Assembly (NCBI GenBank): GCA_903907985.1
Contig: CAIVQG010000001.1
Coordinates: 1-36,729 of the forward strand
Reading direction: 5' to 3'
Length of the DNA stretch: 36,729 nucleotides
From: an uncultured delta proteobacterium
Lineage (GTDB): Bacteria > Desulfobacterota > Syntrophia > Syntrophales > Smithellaceae
In this document: positions 24,781-34,523 of the stretch, piece after piece
How the letters are laid out: each line of letters starts with the position of its first letter
Numbering within the stretch: position 1 is the first letter of the stretch
The notes under the pieces: generated by a model
Database searches by the model: none
The model's input: the letters and a program-made list of their open reading frames with translations, nothing else
What the model was told of the DNA's origin: nothing
Position numbers and translations under genes: made by a program

Positions 24781-26145
24781 ATGAAATCAAATCAATCCAT
24801 TCTGGTCGTTGATGATGACGTGGCACATCGGATCATGCTCAAAAAGCTGATCGGCAGCTGGGGCTATGATATTTCCGAGGCTGAGGATGGGTCAATTGCT
24901 ATTTCCGAAGTCCGGGCACGGGCATTTGACCTCATTTTAATGGATATTCGTATGCTCAATGTTTCCGGTATTGAAGCACTCGAACAAATTAAGATTATTA
25001 ACCCGGCAATCCCGGTGATCATTATGACAGCCTATGCCTCTGTGGAGACGGCAGTTCACGCCTTGAAAAAAGGCGCTTACGATTATCTCACCAAACCACT
25101 GGATTTTGACGAATTAAAAATCGCCATCGCCCGCGCTACTGAGCATACCAGACTCAAAAGAGAAAATGAGTATTTGAAGGAAAGATTGGGCGAGAGGTTT
25201 GACCGGCAAAGCATTATAGGTCAGAGTAAGGCAATGGTTAAACTTCTGGATAACGTTTCTCAGGTAGCGTCTACAGAAGCAACTGTCCTGATCACCGGTG
25301 ATTCGGGAACAGGCAAAGAAATGATTGCCAATGCCCTCCATTATAACAGTCAACGCTCAGAAGCACCTTTTATAAAAATTAATTGCGCGGCGCTCTCCGA
25401 AACGCTTTTGGAATCAGAATTATTCGGCCATGAAAAAGGAGCCTTCACCGGTGCTGACCGCAAGCGGGAAGGAAAGTTCCGGCAAGCCGACGGCGGCAGT
25501 ATTTTTTTAGATGAAATCAGCGAAATGTCACCAGCCATGCAGGTTAAGCTTTTGCGTGTTTTGCAGGAAAGAGAAATTACCCGTGTCGGCGGGTCGGAAG
25601 TCATTAAAATTAATGTCCGTGTGATTGCCGCTTCCAATAAGGATTTGAAAAAGGAAATAGCCAAGGGACGTTTCCGTGAAGATTTGTTTTATCGCCTGAA
25701 TGTTGTGGCTTTGCACGCGCCGCCGCTCAGGGAAAGAAAAGAAGATATCCCCATACTGGCGCAGCATTTCTTAAATCTCTTTGCCGACAGGAATTCTAAA
25801 AGCATCAAAGGCTTTACGCCACAGGCAATGGAAAAGCTAATAAAGTATCCCTGGCCGGGTAACGTCCGGGAGTTGATGAATGCCGTGGAAAGAGCGGTTG
25901 TCCTTTCCCGCACGGAATATCTGGATGTCGATGAACTGGCGTTACTGATGGCAGATAATGCTTCAGCTGAAAAATATGATCAAAACGGTTTGACGGAAAA
26001 CGTTCCGCTCACGGAAATGGAAAAGAGGACCATTCTGGAAACTCTGAATGCCGCGGGTGGCAATAAGAGCGAAGCTGCGCGGCGTCTGGGTATCACCCGC
26101 AAAACGCTCCGCGCCAAACTGGAGAAGTATGAAGGTGCGAGCTGA
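24781..26145 (+). CDS. Sigma-54-dependent response regulator, NtrC/ZraR-like
   Basis: The 454 residues comprise a receiver (acidic pocket D11/D12, phospho-acceptor D55 in LMDIRM, K105), an AAA+ domain and a Fis-type helix-turn-helix. The AAA+ part shows Walker A GDSGTGKE (173-180), ESELFGHEKGAFTGA with the sigma-54-contacting GAFTGA at 220-225, Walker B IFLDE (241-245) and an R-finger region around FREDLFYRLNV. The C-terminal 40 residues (ILETLNAAGGNKSEAARRLGI) are the DNA-binding domain. It should bind the GGATA-N5-TATCC dyads upstream and activate the divergent RpoN promoter; that target pairing is inference from position. A nearer ATG at 24776 is out of frame. Confidence 0.94.
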   Translation: MKSNQSILVVDDDVAHRIMLKKLIGSWGYDISEAEDGSIAISEVRARAFDLILMDIRMLNVSGIEALEQIKIINPAIPVIIMTAYASVETAVHALKKGAYDYLTKPLDFDELKIAIARATEHTRLKRENEYLKERLGERFDRQSIIGQSKAMVKLLDNVSQVASTEATVLITGDSGTGKEMIANALHYNSQRSEAPFIKINCAALSETLLESELFGHEKGAFTGADRKREGKFRQADGGSIFLDEISEMSPAMQVKLLRVLQEREITRVGGSEVIKINVRVIAASNKDLKKEIAKGRFREDLFYRLNVVALHAPPLRERKEDIPILAQHFLNLFADRNSKSIKGFTPQAMEKLIKYPWPGNVRELMNAVERAVVLSRTEYLDVDELALLMADNASAEKYDQNGLTENVPLTEMEKRTILETLNAAGGNKSEAARRLGITRKTLRAKLEKYEGAS

Positions 26146-26206
26146 TGGCTGGTGGGAAACATGCGGAATTTATCTTTTATCTCTAGCTTCGCAATAAAGG
26201 GGCAGC

Positions 26207-26548
26207 ATGGTCGCATACATGAAAAGGCATGAGCGCTATGTGCAAGAGATGCTCGCGAAGAATCTACCGGAAGAAGCATTGCAGGAACTTCTCGAGTATC
26301 ACGACAAACAGATTCAATGGATGCATCAGGAAAGAATGGCTCATCTTATTACAATGCTCTTTGTTTGCCTCTTCACATTGCTCTCCCTGGGATTCACAGT
26401 CGTATCATCATCTCTTCCGTGTATTCTCATTTGCGCACTGCTGATGATGCTGACATTAGCATACATTATCCATTATTACCGGCTCGAAAACGGTGTGCAA
26501 AGATGGTATGATTTATCCAATAAAATCAGGCAGAGCAAACAGCGGTAA
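26207..26548 (+). CDS. Small protein with two membrane helices, unknown function
   Basis: A 113-residue protein with a charged, helical N-terminal part (about 1-42, with LPEEALQELLEYHDKQIQWM), two adjacent hydrophobic helices (about 45-67 and 69-87) and a basic tail. It looks like a short hairpin membrane protein. I have the impression of similar short proteins in anaerobic Firmicutes but cannot name a family. AAGGGG sits 5 nt before the ATG at 26207; a second ATG at 26219 is possible. It lies 61 bp after the sigma-54 regulator on the same strand and could be a passenger of that operon. Confidence 0.75.
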   Translation: MVAYMKRHERYVQEMLAKNLPEEALQELLEYHDKQIQWMHQERMAHLITMLFVCLFTLLSLGFTVVSSSLPCILICALLMMLTLAYIIHYYRLENGVQRWYDLSNKIRQSKQR

Positions 26549-26638
26549 GCCCTGTTTGTTTACAAATAAAATTCCAGAAACATAATCCAGATTTAAGACG
26601 ACATTAGATCATCGATACTCGTGAGCTTATTTGTGATA

Positions 26639-27361
26639 TCAGTTGATCTCAGTTTGGTTATTACCGTTGTCTTGCTTTTTAAAATCGGGGTTCTTTGATC
26701 TCTTTTTAAGAAAGGCTAATAACTTGTCCTGATAGAAGTATGCTGCAATAAAGATGATTATACCGGCACCGACAAAGCATCCCAGGAGAAAATAATGGCC
26801 GGCGCGGGCGGAACTTCCGGTTACCGAAAGCATTATGGTGCCCAGCAAACGTCCGACAGCGGAAACGATGAGGAATATCCCGACCGGCATCCGGCTGACA
26901 CCCATAATGTAACACAGATAATCCTTGGGAAATCCCGGAATTAGAAAGAGAAAAAAAGATACCAGAATGCCCTGGTGTTCCACGAAATGATCAAACTTTT
27001 CAAAAACTTCCGGTTTTACAACCTTTTCCAACAGAGGCTCGCCGAAGAAATGAGCCAGGATAAAAGCCAGCCATGAACCCAAAGTCAAGCCGATTGTCGA
27101 ATAAATAGTTCCCAAAACAGACCCATAAAGGTAACCACCGATGAATCCGGTTAACTCTCCGGGAATAGGAGCAGCAACGACTTGCGCTATCTGGAGAAGA
27201 ATAAAAATTATTTCATCATAAGGATGGAATCTTTGAACAAAATTAATTATTCTATCTTTGCTGGTAAACAATCCGTAAAGATCATATTGTATTGCAAGAT
27301 ATACTATTGCAGCAACTATCAGAATCAGAATAAATACTTTGAAGGCGAGGCGTTTATTCAT
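26639..27361 (-). CDS. VTT (TVP38/TMEM64, DedA-like) membrane protein
   Basis: Integral membrane protein with about six hydrophobic segments. The family signatures are GELTGFIGGYLYGSVLGTIYSTIGLTLGS and, later, FFLFLIPGFPKDYLCYIMG, the re-entrant regions of VTT proteins. Relatives in bacteria and eukaryotes (DedA, TMEM41B) are linked to phospholipid scrambling or flipping, so lipid transport is a reasonable guess; the substrate here is unknown. An ATG at 27439 would overlap tatA by 62 bp and add a highly basic stretch. The ATG at 27361 begins the first hydrophobic region cleanly and starts 16 bp after tatA's stop, so I choose it (240 residues), although its ribosome site is weak. Confidence 0.85.
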   Translation of the reverse strand: MNKRLAFKVFILILIVAAIVYLAIQYDLYGLFTSKDRIINFVQRFHPYDEIIFILLQIAQVVAAPIPGELTGFIGGYLYGSVLGTIYSTIGLTLGSWLAFILAHFFGEPLLEKVVKPEVFEKFDHFVEHQGILVSFFLFLIPGFPKDYLCYIMGVSRMPVGIFLIVSAVGRLLGTIMLSVTGSSARAGHYFLLGCFVGAGIIIFIAAYFYQDKLLAFLKKRSKNPDFKKQDNGNNQTEIN

Positions 27362-27377
27362 GCAGATTGTAATTATC

Positions 27378-27575
27378 CTATTTTTTATCCTTATCTTCCA
27401 GTTTTTTTGCTTCCTCTTCTGGTTTCTTCTCCGGTTCATTCATCGATTGTTTAAAGCCGCGGATTGCCTTTCCTATGGCACTGCCCATATCGGGTAATTT
27501 GCCCGGACCGAAAATAATCAATACGATCACTAAGATAACAATCAGATGCATCGGCTGAAAAAGTCCTTCAAACAT
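27378..27575 (-). CDS. tatA: Twin-arginine translocase subunit TatA/TatE
   Basis: The 65-residue protein has a single short helix (about 9-22, LIVILVIVLIIFG), the FGPGKLPD hinge, an amphipathic helix (GSAIGKAIRGFKQSM) and a charged Lys/Glu tail. TatA oligomers form the export path for folded proteins bearing twin-arginine signals. No tatB or tatC is next to it, so this may be an extra TatA or one lying away from its partners. GGAGAG precedes the ATG. Followed on the same strand by the VTT gene. Confidence 0.92.
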   Translation of the reverse strand: MFEGLFQPMHLIVILVIVLIIFGPGKLPDMGSAIGKAIRGFKQSMNEPEKKPEEEAKKLEDKDKK

Positions 27576-27805
27576 TAGTAGTTACTCTCCTTTTTTTATT
27601 AACCCTACATTATTATATCTCCCGCGTCAAATTTTAAAACTTCTGAAAAAATCTCTTCCCCGTAATTTTTTGTCGGAAATTTGCTGATAAATTTCATTGA
27701 CTAAAAATCGGCTCCCTGTAAGAAAAACAAGCAATTAAAAACTGAAATGAGCTGTTTTGTTTCCAATATAATATAAATATTCCCGGAGCCTGAAGAGGAG
27801 GAGAC

Positions 27806-28451
27806 ATGTCGAAAGTACCCCAGAAGTTAAAAAGACAAGATCAGAGGTTTATAAATATGCTCCCATTGCTAAATTTGGTGAGCGCAAGCCCGATCATACT
27901 ACAATGGGCAGAAAAATAAAAATCCCTCACAAGAAATTCCGCGAAGTGGTTTGTGTGGCGGCCTGCCGGACTCCTTATGGCCGTGCCGGAGGAGCGCTCA
28001 AAGATTTTTCGGCAATGGAACTGGGTGCTCTGGCCATAAAAGAAGTCCTCGAAAGAACCGCCGGCAAGATCAAACCCGCCGATGTGGATTATGTTTTCAT
28101 GGGACAGGTTATTCCGGCCGGCTGCGGTCAAATACCCGGACGGCAGGCGACAATTCTGGCCGGCGTGCCCGAATCGGTGCCCTCTATCACTATTAATAAG
28201 GTTTGTTCTTCCGGCATCAAAACCATTGATTTGGCTTTTCAGATGATTCTATTGGGAAGCACCGATATTTGTATTGCCGGAGGGCAGGAAAGCTTGATGA
28301 TGAAGTTTTTCCGGTAGAAGCAAAACGGAGCAAAAAAATTATCGTTATGACATTAGGCTATGAACTGAAGCGCCGGGGCGGCGGCTATGGAGTCTGTGGT
28401 ATTTGCTCGGGACATGCGCAGGGCGATGCTATGCTGATTCGTGTAGACTAA
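27806..28451 (+). pseudogene. Decayed acetyl-CoA acetyltransferase (thiolase)
   Basis: A strong ribosome site (GAGGAGGAG) and ATG at 27806 begin MSKVP..., but the frame breaks at a run of four C (27820-27823). Reading on as if one C were extra gives PEVKKTRSEVYKYAPIAKF and then the long frame from 27904, a clear thiolase N-terminal half with active-site C102 (counted from 27904) in NKVCSSGIKTI. After GGQESL (about 28295) the frame shifts to one encoding [14 protein letters not shown], normally near residue 210, and then [28 protein letters not shown], the normal thiolase C-terminus with the second catalytic cysteine. About 180-200 residues are missing in two internal deletions. Not functional. 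It is evidence of a lost beta-oxidation-type gene whose ends survive. Confidence 0.88.
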
Positions 28452-28476
28452 AAATAATTGCAGCAATCGTTAATTT

Positions 28477-28522
28477 AGTCCCGGCTTTTTTACAATGACG
28501 TGTAAATTAGTCGGGACTTTTT
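28477..28522 (+). terminator. Probable terminator after the thiolase relic
   Basis: AGTCCCG (28477-28483) and CGGGACT (28512-28518) can pair and are followed by TTTTT. The loop of 28 nt is long and contains its own small pairing (TTTACA/TGTAAA-like), so the strength is uncertain. It would end a plus-strand transcript from the pseudogene, before the convergent glmM. Confidence 0.5.
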
Positions 28523-28605
28523 CCATAACGCTGATTATTCCATAAACATAAATCAGGAAACACTGGTTGCCATTTTCTGTATAAGGCGCAGCTGCATTTT
28601 CCCGA

Positions 28606-29955
28606 TCACGCCAGCATCTTTTCCACAACATCCGCGATCCGGCGGCAGTAGGTCTGGGTTTCTTCTTTGGTAGGGCCTTCGACCATGACGCGACACATAT
28701 TCTGGGTGCCGGAGTAACGCACTAAAACACGGCCTTTATCGCCCAGCGCCTCTTCAGCCTGCTTGATAGCGGCTATGATTTCCGGCACGGCTTCGATGTC
28801 CGGTTTTCTTTGGACATCCAGATTGATGAGCACTTGCGGAAAGACCGTCATGACGCGGGCAAGCTCGGAAAGCGGCTTGCCTTCCTTTTTCATTGCGGCC
28901 AGTAACTGTAACGCCGTGATTAGGCCGTCGCCGGTAGTGTGATGTTGCATAAATATTAAATGCCCGGAATCTTCGCCGCCGATAACTGCACCACAAGCGC
29001 GCATTTCTTCCAGGACAAAGCGGTCGCCGACATTGGCAAAAACCGAATCAATGCCCAGCTTTTGGAAAGCAACGGAAAGACCCATATTGCTCATGACCGT
29101 CCGCACGACAAAATTGTTTGTCAGCATCCCTTCTTTTTTCAGGGCAACTGCACAAATGGCCAGTATTTGATCGCCTGTGAGTACGTTGCCTTTTTCATCC
29201 ACGGCAATCAGGCGGTCGCCGTCGCCGTCAAAGGCAAAGCCAACATCAGCTTTTTGCCGGAGCACTTCCTGCGCCAGCGCTTCGGGATGCTGCGATCCGC
29301 AATTGGCATTGATGTTTCGGCCGTCGGGTTGATCAAAAAGAGTGGTGACTTGCAGGCCTAATTCCAGAAAAGTCGCGGGGGCAACGCGGTAGGTCGCGCC
29401 ATTAGCGCAATCGAGAACAACCTTCATGCCTTCGGGATTCAGCTCCTTCGGAAAAGCATGCTTCAAAAATACTATGTAGCGTCCGGCGGCGTCATCCATC
29501 CGCGATAATTTCCCCAGTTCCCCAGGTGAAGGATGAAGCTTATGCATGTTATTGAAGAAGATCATTTCTTCGATAAGAGTTTCTTTTTCATCGGCAAGTT
29601 TGAAGCCATCAGAATTAAATATTTTTATACCATTATCCTGCAACGGATTATGAGATGCGGAAATGACAACACCGGCATCGGCGCGCATACTGTTGGTCAG
29701 AAAGGCAATGCCCGGCGTGGGGACTACACCGACGGAAATGGCATTGACACCCATCGAGCAAATGCCGGAGATAATCGCGGTCTCAAACATATCACCGGAA
29801 AGGCGTGTGTCACGACCCACAATTATCCGGGGCATATGTCCTTCTTTTTTGGAGATGCAGGCCAGAGCCCGGCCAACGTTCATCGCCATTTCCGCCGTCA
29901 TGGGGTAAACATTGGCCATTCCTCGAATGCCGTCGGTACCAAAGAGCTTTTCCAT
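28606..29955 (-). CDS. glmM: Phosphoglucosamine mutase
   Basis: Interconverts glucosamine-6-phosphate and glucosamine-1-phosphate on the way to UDP-GlcNAc for peptidoglycan and lipopolysaccharide. The 449 residues contain the N-terminal LFGTDGIRG, the phosphoserine loop S101 in VISASHNPLQDNGIK, the metal loop DGDGDR (243-248), the sugar-binding GEDSGH and the phosphate-binding RYSGTQNM near the C-terminus. The sequence after the serine (HNPLQDNGIKIF) is typical of GlmM and not of phosphomannomutases. GGAGG precedes the ATG. It is divergent from mdh across a 141-bp gap. Confidence 0.97.
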   Translation of the reverse strand: MEKLFGTDGIRGMANVYPMTAEMAMNVGRALACISKKEGHMPRIIVGRDTRLSGDMFETAIISGICSMGVNAISVGVVPTPGIAFLTNSMRADAGVVISASHNPLQDNGIKIFNSDGFKLADEKETLIEEMIFFNNMHKLHPSPGELGKLSRMDDAAGRYIVFLKHAFPKELNPEGMKVVLDCANGATYRVAPATFLELGLQVTTLFDQPDGRNINANCGSQHPEALAQEVLRQKADVGFAFDGDGDRLIAVDEKGNVLTGDQILAICAVALKKEGMLTNNFVVRTVMSNMGLSVAFQKLGIDSVFANVGDRFVLEEMRACGAVIGGEDSGHLIFMQHHTTGDGLITALQLLAAMKKEGKPLSELARVMTVFPQVLINLDVQRKPDIEAVPEIIAAIKQAEEALGDKGRVLVRYSGTQNMCRVMVEGPTKEETQTYCRRIADVVEKMLA

Positions 29956-30087
29956 AATTATCCTCCAGAGTATTAGTAAAATTTCTACCTTATGGATTTC
30001 TTTTTTGCAACAGAGAAAAAAGATTTGCGGTTGTTTTTATTTGCATTTTATTATACTACGCGCAAAACGGACCTAATAATAATTTGA

Positions 30088-31029
<942 letters not shown>

Positions 31030-31058
31030 CGAATTTATATCAAACCAGAAGAAATGGC

Positions 31059-31098
31059 AAAGGCGGCAGACATTTTCTCATGTCTGCCGCCTTTTTGT
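31059..31098 (+). terminator. Intrinsic terminator after mdh
   Basis: A perfect 15-bp stem, AAAGGCGGCAGACAT with ATGTCTGCCGCCTTT (31059-31073 / 31080-31094), has a 6-nt loop and is followed by TT. It lies 30 bp beyond the mdh stop. On the minus strand it also follows the tRNA genes and would serve them (AAA turns to TTT), so it may be bidirectional. Confidence 0.92.
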
Positions 31099-31119
31099 AG
31101 TTATAATCAGACGTAAAAC

Positions 31120-31213
<94 letters not shown>

Positions 31214-31282
31214 GGTTTTGTTATGTTGTGTCATTGTGGAATGACAAATTAATTATCAAAAAGCAATTACTATTTTTAAAAA

Positions 31283-31376
31283 TGGCGGAGAGAGGGGGAT
31301 TCGAACCCCCGTGGGAGCTTGTGGCCCCCAAATCGATTTCGAGTCGATCCCGTTACGACCACTTCGGTACCTCTCC
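31283..31376 (-). tRNA. tRNA-Ser(CGA)
   Basis: The minus strand begins GGAGAGGTACCGAAG. The anticodon arm ATCGA-CTCGAAA-TCGAT gives anticodon CGA (UCG codon). A long variable arm, a T arm identical to its neighbour's (GGGGGTTCGAATCCCCC) and an encoded CCA (31283-31285) complete the 94-nt gene. The acceptor ends in one G-U pair. It probably shares a transcript with tRNA-Ser(GGA) and lies 9 bp from the tadA stop. Confidence 0.97.
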
Positions 31377-31385
31377 GCATTTTTT

Positions 31386-31862
31386 TTACTTCACCGCAAC
31401 GGCGGCGGATACTACTCTTTTTTCCCGGAAAAATCTACTGATTATTTCCCCGCATTCTTCTTTTAATATTCCTTCCGTCACGGCAACATGGTGATTCAAC
31501 CTCTTGTCTGTTAAAACATCATATAATGAAGCCACTGCACCACATTTGGGATCACGCGTCCCGAAAATCACCCGGGCCAGCCGCGCCTGAATGATTGCTC
31601 CCGCACACATGATGCACGGTTCCAGTGTCACATAGAGTTCGGCTCCGGTCAGCCGGTAATTGCCGATTGCTTCGGCAGCCTGCCGTAGGGCCAGCATTTC
31701 CGCATGCGCCGAAGGATCATGCCGGGTAATCGGTTCGTTATGTGCCCGTGCAATAATGCGGCCGGAAAACACCACCACTGCACCCACCGGAACCTCATCC
31801 TTTTTAAACGCCGATTCGGCCTCACTCAGCGCTATTCTCATAAAATCTTGATCGGTTTGCAT
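31386..31862 (-). CDS. tadA: tRNA-specific adenosine deaminase
   Basis: Deaminates A34 of tRNA-Arg(ACG) to inosine. The 158 residues show the cytidine-deaminase-fold zinc site: H53-A-E55 (with E55 as proton shuttle) and PC83IMC86. Other TadA features are EVPVGAVVV, HNEPITRHDPSAHAEMLAL, GTRDPKCGAVASLYDVL and the C-terminal helix ISRFFREKR. The ribosome site is weak (GGATGA). It reads directly into the two serine tRNA genes, which lie 9 bp past its stop, so they may be transcribed together; serine tRNAs here have no A34, so the closeness is not substrate-related. Confidence 0.95.
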   Translation of the reverse strand: MQTDQDFMRIALSEAESAFKKDEVPVGAVVVFSGRIIARAHNEPITRHDPSAHAEMLALRQAAEAIGNYRLTGAELYVTLEPCIMCAGAIIQARLARVIFGTRDPKCGAVASLYDVLTDKRLNHHVAVTEGILKEECGEIISRFFREKRVVSAAVAVK

Positions 31863-32010
31863 TATTCATCCACAAAAAAATATGTTTCTTCTTTAATTAG
31901 CAGAAAATTGCTGCACCCGGAGCTGCAATTACTGCATTTATTCGTTGCGATATCATATTGTTGATTTTGTAGCAAATGCCGTATATGATTATTCTTCGGT
32001 GGAATAAACC

Positions 32011-32577
32011 ATGGATTCAAAAAAAGTTATACTTTGGCCGGTAATTATATCCATTATCGGACATGTTGCACTGATTTCGGCCTCCGGCATGATTGATTTG
32101 CGTGATAATGTCAAAGCTGCAGAGATATTTACGGTCGACATCAAAGAGATGGAACCGGACAAATCCCTTCTCGAAGAGGAAAAGAAAGAAGAAAAACAGG
32201 TCAAAGCAACCAAAGAAGCAAGGCCGGCAAATAATAGCGGCTGGCGCGAAGACACCGTAGATCTGAACAGCAGCGACGTCCGGTACTCAGCATATTTGGT
32301 TAAACTGAAAAGAAAACTTTTGCAAATCTGGACATACCCGCAAAAAGCTTATGATCAAAACGAAGAAGGAGCGGTGTCAGTAATAATATCTATTGATGCC
32401 AACGGGGGGCTTGCCGGTGCCAACCTTGTGTCTTCATCCGGGTCGAAGCTCCTCGATGAAAGCTCGATCGGCGTTGTGCACAGCGCTGCTCCCTTCGAGC
32501 AACTCCCGGCAAGCTACAATCTGGCGCGCCTGCATATAAATGCGTCTTTCATCTACACGATTTCGGGAAAAGATTAA
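32011..32577 (+). CDS. TonB/TolA-like protein with a C-terminal TonB domain
   Basis: This 188-residue protein has one N-terminal membrane helix (about 7-26, ILWPVIISIIGHVALISASG, with H18 as in TonB), a short acidic and lysine-rich spacer (about 48-75) and a TonB/TolA-type C-terminal domain (about 95-185). The latter is seen in YSAYLVKLKRKLLQIWTYPQKAYDQNEEGAVSVIISIDANGGL and SSGSKLLDESSIGVVHSAAPFEQLP. The KRKLLQIW...YP text is closer to the TolA-like subgroup common in deltaproteobacteria than to the protein at 10060. No ExbB/ExbD partner is in view. Convergent with the metallo-beta-lactamase gene. Confidence 0.85.
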   Translation: MDSKKVILWPVIISIIGHVALISASGMIDLRDNVKAAEIFTVDIKEMEPDKSLLEEEKKEEKQVKATKEARPANNSGWREDTVDLNSSDVRYSAYLVKLKRKLLQIWTYPQKAYDQNEEGAVSVIISIDANGGLAGANLVSSSGSKLLDESSIGVVHSAAPFEQLPASYNLARLHINASFIYTISGKD

Positions 32578-32642
32578 GATATTGACATTTGCATCAAAAA
32601 ATCAAGAAAATCGTCAGGCCATTTGGAATAAGGCCCGATACG

Positions 32643-34253
32643 CTATAAGCGTGCTTTCACTTCAGCAAAATTCCGGTCTGCTTCCTTTAATAATTCACTG
32701 ATTTCTGACTTCCGGGCGGAAGATAATTGCTGGATATTCTGCCTTATATTATTAAGATACTCAATTTTTTCTTTCAGATCATCCAATGTTGTATTCAGGT
32801 CAACCAGTGGCTCCAATAGCTCCGGCTTTTTCACGGTTTCTATTGGAGCATCCACGTTCAATTGAATTTCTTCCAGATATTCGGGGATATCTACCGCAAA
32901 ACCATATCTATTCTTGATTGCCGTCGCCAGTTGTTCCTGGGCTGTCAATTCGCCATGCACTAAAAATATTTGCATTTTTTTATTTTGGAAATTACCCAGC
33001 CAATCCAAAAGTTGATCCTGACCGGCATGAGCGGAAAAACCGCCAATAGTAAATATTTTAGCGTTGATAGCAATATCTTCGCTGAAGATACGGATTTTTT
33101 TCGCACCATCCACCATCTTGCGACCAGGCGTGCCTTCCGCCTGAAAACCGACAAAAACAACACTCGCACCCGGACGCCACAAATTATGCCGCAAATGATG
33201 CTTGATCCTGCCGGCATTAGCCATACCGCTTGCGGAAATAACTACTGCCGGACCCTGCATTTCATTAATTTCCATGGATTGTGCTGTTGTCAACGAAAAC
33301 TTAAGCTGCGGCAGATCCAGAGGATCTTCACCCTTTTTCAAAAGGCTTTGTGTTTCCCCATCCAGATATGACCGGTAGCGGCGGAATATTTCCGTAACCT
33401 GAATCGCCAGAGGGCTATCCAGAAAGACAGGCATGTCTTGGGGCAATTTCCCGGCACGGTGCAGAAGATACAGCGAATAAAGAATCTCCTGCGTTCTTTC
33501 CACGGCAAAGGCGGGGATGATGACTTTTTCGCGCCGGGAGTAACTGAAGTTTATCGCTTCGGCCAGTTCCTGCAAACTGTCTTCTTCACCTTTGTGATTG
33601 CGGTTGCCATATGTGGACTCCATAAAAAGGAAGTCGGCATCACTGATTGTGCTGGGGTCTTTCATTAACAACTGGTGGCGGCGGCCAATGTCACCGGAGA
33701 AAACTAATTTTGTTGTTGTGCCATTTTCCTCGATAAATACTTCCAGGATAGCCGCACCCAGAATATGGCCGGCATCCTGAAATTTTACTTTTACTCCCGG
33801 TGCCGGGCTGAAGGCATCATCATAAGCCCGGCATTTAACCAGCGGACCTACGGCTTCGGCATCTTTCAAATAATACAGCGGCAAAATTTCGGGCTGCCGT
33901 CCATTGCGCTGCATCTTTTTGTTTTTCCAGCTGGCTTCAACTTCCTGAATATGAGCGCTATCCAGCAGCAATATTTTCAACAGATCTCCCGTAGGTTCGG
34001 TTGTATAAACAGGACCGGAAAAACCTTTTTGCGTCATCCGGGGCAGCAATCCGGTATGATCAATATGGGCATGGGTGATGATGAAAAAATCAATATGCAC
34101 CGGATCGTACACACCGGTTTCCCAATTGCGCTTTTCTATTTCCGCCGCGCCCTGAAACATTCCGCAATCGACGGCAAACCTGATTTTTCCGGTTTCAATA
34201 ATGTAACAAGAACCGGTAACAGTTCTGGCAGCTCCCAGAAATATAATTTTCAT
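32643..34253 (-). CDS. Metallo-beta-lactamase/beta-CASP ribonuclease-like protein
   Basis: The 536-residue protein has the MBL zinc motif HAHIDH (61-66), H163 (DAGHILGA) and D188 (FSGDIG). It then has the beta-CASP motifs ESTYGNRNH (212-220) and PAFAVERTQE, and a C-terminal RMMBL segment (IGGFSAHAGQDQLLDWL). This is the CPSF-73/Ysh1-like branch, whose bacterial and archaeal members are endo- or exoribonucleases. The final 45 residues are a predicted coiled coil (LEEKIEYL-type heptads) that the core family lacks and that may mediate oligomerisation. No signal peptide; cytoplasmic. The target RNA is unknown. Confidence 0.92.
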   Translation of the reverse strand: MKIIFLGAARTVTGSCYIIETGKIRFAVDCGMFQGAAEIEKRNWETGVYDPVHIDFFIITHAHIDHTGLLPRMTQKGFSGPVYTTEPTGDLLKILLLDSAHIQEVEASWKNKKMQRNGRQPEILPLYYLKDAEAVGPLVKCRAYDDAFSPAPGVKVKFQDAGHILGAAILEVFIEENGTTTKLVFSGDIGRRHQLLMKDPSTISDADFLFMESTYGNRNHKGEEDSLQELAEAINFSYSRREKVIIPAFAVERTQEILYSLYLLHRAGKLPQDMPVFLDSPLAIQVTEIFRRYRSYLDGETQSLLKKGEDPLDLPQLKFSLTTAQSMEINEMQGPAVVISASGMANAGRIKHHLRHNLWRPGASVVFVGFQAEGTPGRKMVDGAKKIRIFSEDIAINAKIFTIGGFSAHAGQDQLLDWLGNFQNKKMQIFLVHGELTAQEQLATAIKNRYGFAVDIPEYLEEIQLNVDAPIETVKKPELLEPLVDLNTTLDDLKEKIEYLNNIRQNIQQLSSARKSEISELLKEADRNFAEVKARL

Positions 34254-34361
34254 TAAGACACTTTCTAGCCCTCAGCGGACTATGAGACACCCGACAAAAA
34301 CGAAACTACAAAATAACTATCTGTCGGCACCATAACCAGTTAAATACAGGTCTGAAAAAAC

Positions 34362-34463
34362 CTACAAGCCGGATTTTTTCATTTTCTTTGCTTCTTTCTT
34401 TTCCTTGGCCGTCTTTGCCGGTTTCTTCTTTTCGTCTTTCTTCACATCTTTTGATTTACCCAT
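34362..34463 (-). CDS. Very small lysine-rich protein
   Basis: A 33-residue ORF encodes MGKSKDVKKDEKKKPAKTAK followed by EKKEAKKMKKSGL, 16 lysines in all. A strong ribosome site (AGAAGGAGA) precedes the ATG, which is why I accept so short a gene. Proteins of this kind (MGKSxDxKKxxKKxPxKTxKEKK...) occur in other deltaproteobacteria as far as I recall, with no known function; binding to nucleic acid or polyphosphate is a guess from charge. It lies between the beta-CASP gene and the first PilZ gene on the same strand, with 60 bp before it and 108 bp after. Confidence 0.75.
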   Translation of the reverse strand: MGKSKDVKKDEKKKPAKTAKEKKEAKKMKKSGL

Positions 34464-34523
34464 TGCTTTGTCTCCTTCTAGTTATTCAATCATCATGCTT
34501 TACCGTCTGGTTCTTTCCCCGCG

